From: Mortierella sp. BCC40632
Lineage: Eukaryota; Mortierellomycota; Mortierellomycetes; Mortierellales; Mortierellaceae
Assembly: GCA_011634665.1 (NCBI GenBank)
Contig: WAEK01000006.1
Coordinates: forward strand, 1,306,001-1,370,000
Direction of reading: 5' to 3'
DNA: 64,000 nucleotides
How positions within the stretch are numbered: position 1 is the first letter of the stretch; the number at the start of each line of letters is the position of its first letter. Shown in pieces: positions 63,493-64,000 of this stretch. The notes under the pieces are model-generated. The model made no database searches. It saw only the letters and a program-made list of their open reading frames with translations, and was not told where the DNA came from. A program made the translations under genes and the position numbers.

Positions 63493-63865
63493 CTGGTTTC
63501 TTTGGATGCGAATGAGTGGATGGGTGTTAAAGAACCTCAGAATTAACGTGAACGGCTGTTTGGGGAAGCAGGGGTGGTAAACGTGTACTAGTGGCGGAGT
63601 AGGATGGACCTTTTCTTTTTTTTCCTTTGGCGCAGCTATTTGCCGGGCCAGCCGAAGAGCCGGGGAGAGCGGCTCCCGTTCGACTCACGCTGTATGACGC
63701 CAGCAGTGAGAGGCCGACAAGAATGAAAAGCAAGATTGAGTGTACGATTTGTAATAGGGCGATCGGGATAACGAGGGCTAGAACCCCTCAATGGGTTAGT
63801 TGAGGATTTGTTCCGCTCCTATTTATTTCAGCCGGGGACAACCATCCAGCTGTGAGAGTTACACC
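63493..63865 (-). CDS. possible membrane-protein fragment entering from the right edge
   Basis: Unrecognised. On the minus strand a likely exon at 63689–63777 (after TTCTAG, before GTGAGT) encodes a strongly hydrophobic helix (LVIPIALLQIVHSILLFIL, then VGLSLLASYS). It joins in phase to an upstream frame ending at 63865 (KKAVVGRVNFA) through an 87-bp intron, and perhaps to a downstream exon 63493–63555 (PFTLILRFFNTHPLIR). The start codon and the true ends are not clear. The splice sites and phases are consistent, but the whole set is short and could be chance. Confidence 0.35.
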
Positions 63866-64000
63866 TGCAAAGTTAACCCGACCGACGACAGCTTTTTTAC
63901 TTCATTCCATTGCTACTAATCATCTCCATTCCCATTCACTCTGTCATCCATCTTTCTTTCTCTCACTCGCTCACTCTCGCCTCTTCGCACCACGCACAAA

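Overview
This window is eukaryotic and almost certainly fungal. Its genes carry short GT–AG introns (mostly 85–160 bp, a few of 300–600 bp). They include fungal-type QCR9, RPS21, EDE1, TAH18 and a Tea1-like kelch protein. The intergenic DNA is full of long A/T runs and CT/GA tracts. The combination suggests an early-diverging filamentous fungus, perhaps Mortierellomycota or another Mucoromycota; that placement is inference. No transposase, reverse transcriptase, rRNA, tRNA or CRISPR array was recognised.

Layout. 1–4951 has no convincing gene but holds two copies of a ~140-bp non-coding repeat. 4952–10515 is a tandem duplication: an intact minus-strand secreted Pro/Glu-repeat protein (7029–9499) and a frame-broken paralogue (4952–5972), both with recognisably related upstream DNA. 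10770–12835 holds the divergent pair QCR9 (minus) and RPS21 (plus). 13856–28115 is one minus-strand gene of nine exons predicted to encode a secreted protein of 4,459 residues, built from about 60 eight-cysteine units with a His/Lys/Pro-rich head and a helical tail. This is the most unusual object in the window. 30034–35507 is EDE1/EPS15, 37470–39978 a TM9 (EMP70) membrane protein, 40616–41125 a small secreted protein whose ten cysteines all lie in CX3C pairs, 41320–47841 a kelch/coiled-coil Tea1-like protein (minus), 51047–53883 the diflavin reductase TAH18, 54336–57885 a C-terminal-motor kinesin-14, and 61943–63235 a proteinase-K-like subtilase. A membrane-protein fragment appears to enter from the right edge on the minus strand.

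How they relate. Most are unrelated housekeeping genes (respiration, translation, Fe–S electron supply, endocytosis, Golgi/endosome traffic, polarity, spindle). Four predicted secreted products stand out: the repeat protein, the giant Cys-rich protein, the CX3C protein and the subtilase. The repeat protein and the CX3C protein share a paired-CX3C signature that may define a small secreted-protein family.

Exon models were built by hand from splice-site consensus and reading-phase continuity. In the eight complete multi-exon genes every junction keeps frame, but no transcript evidence was available.
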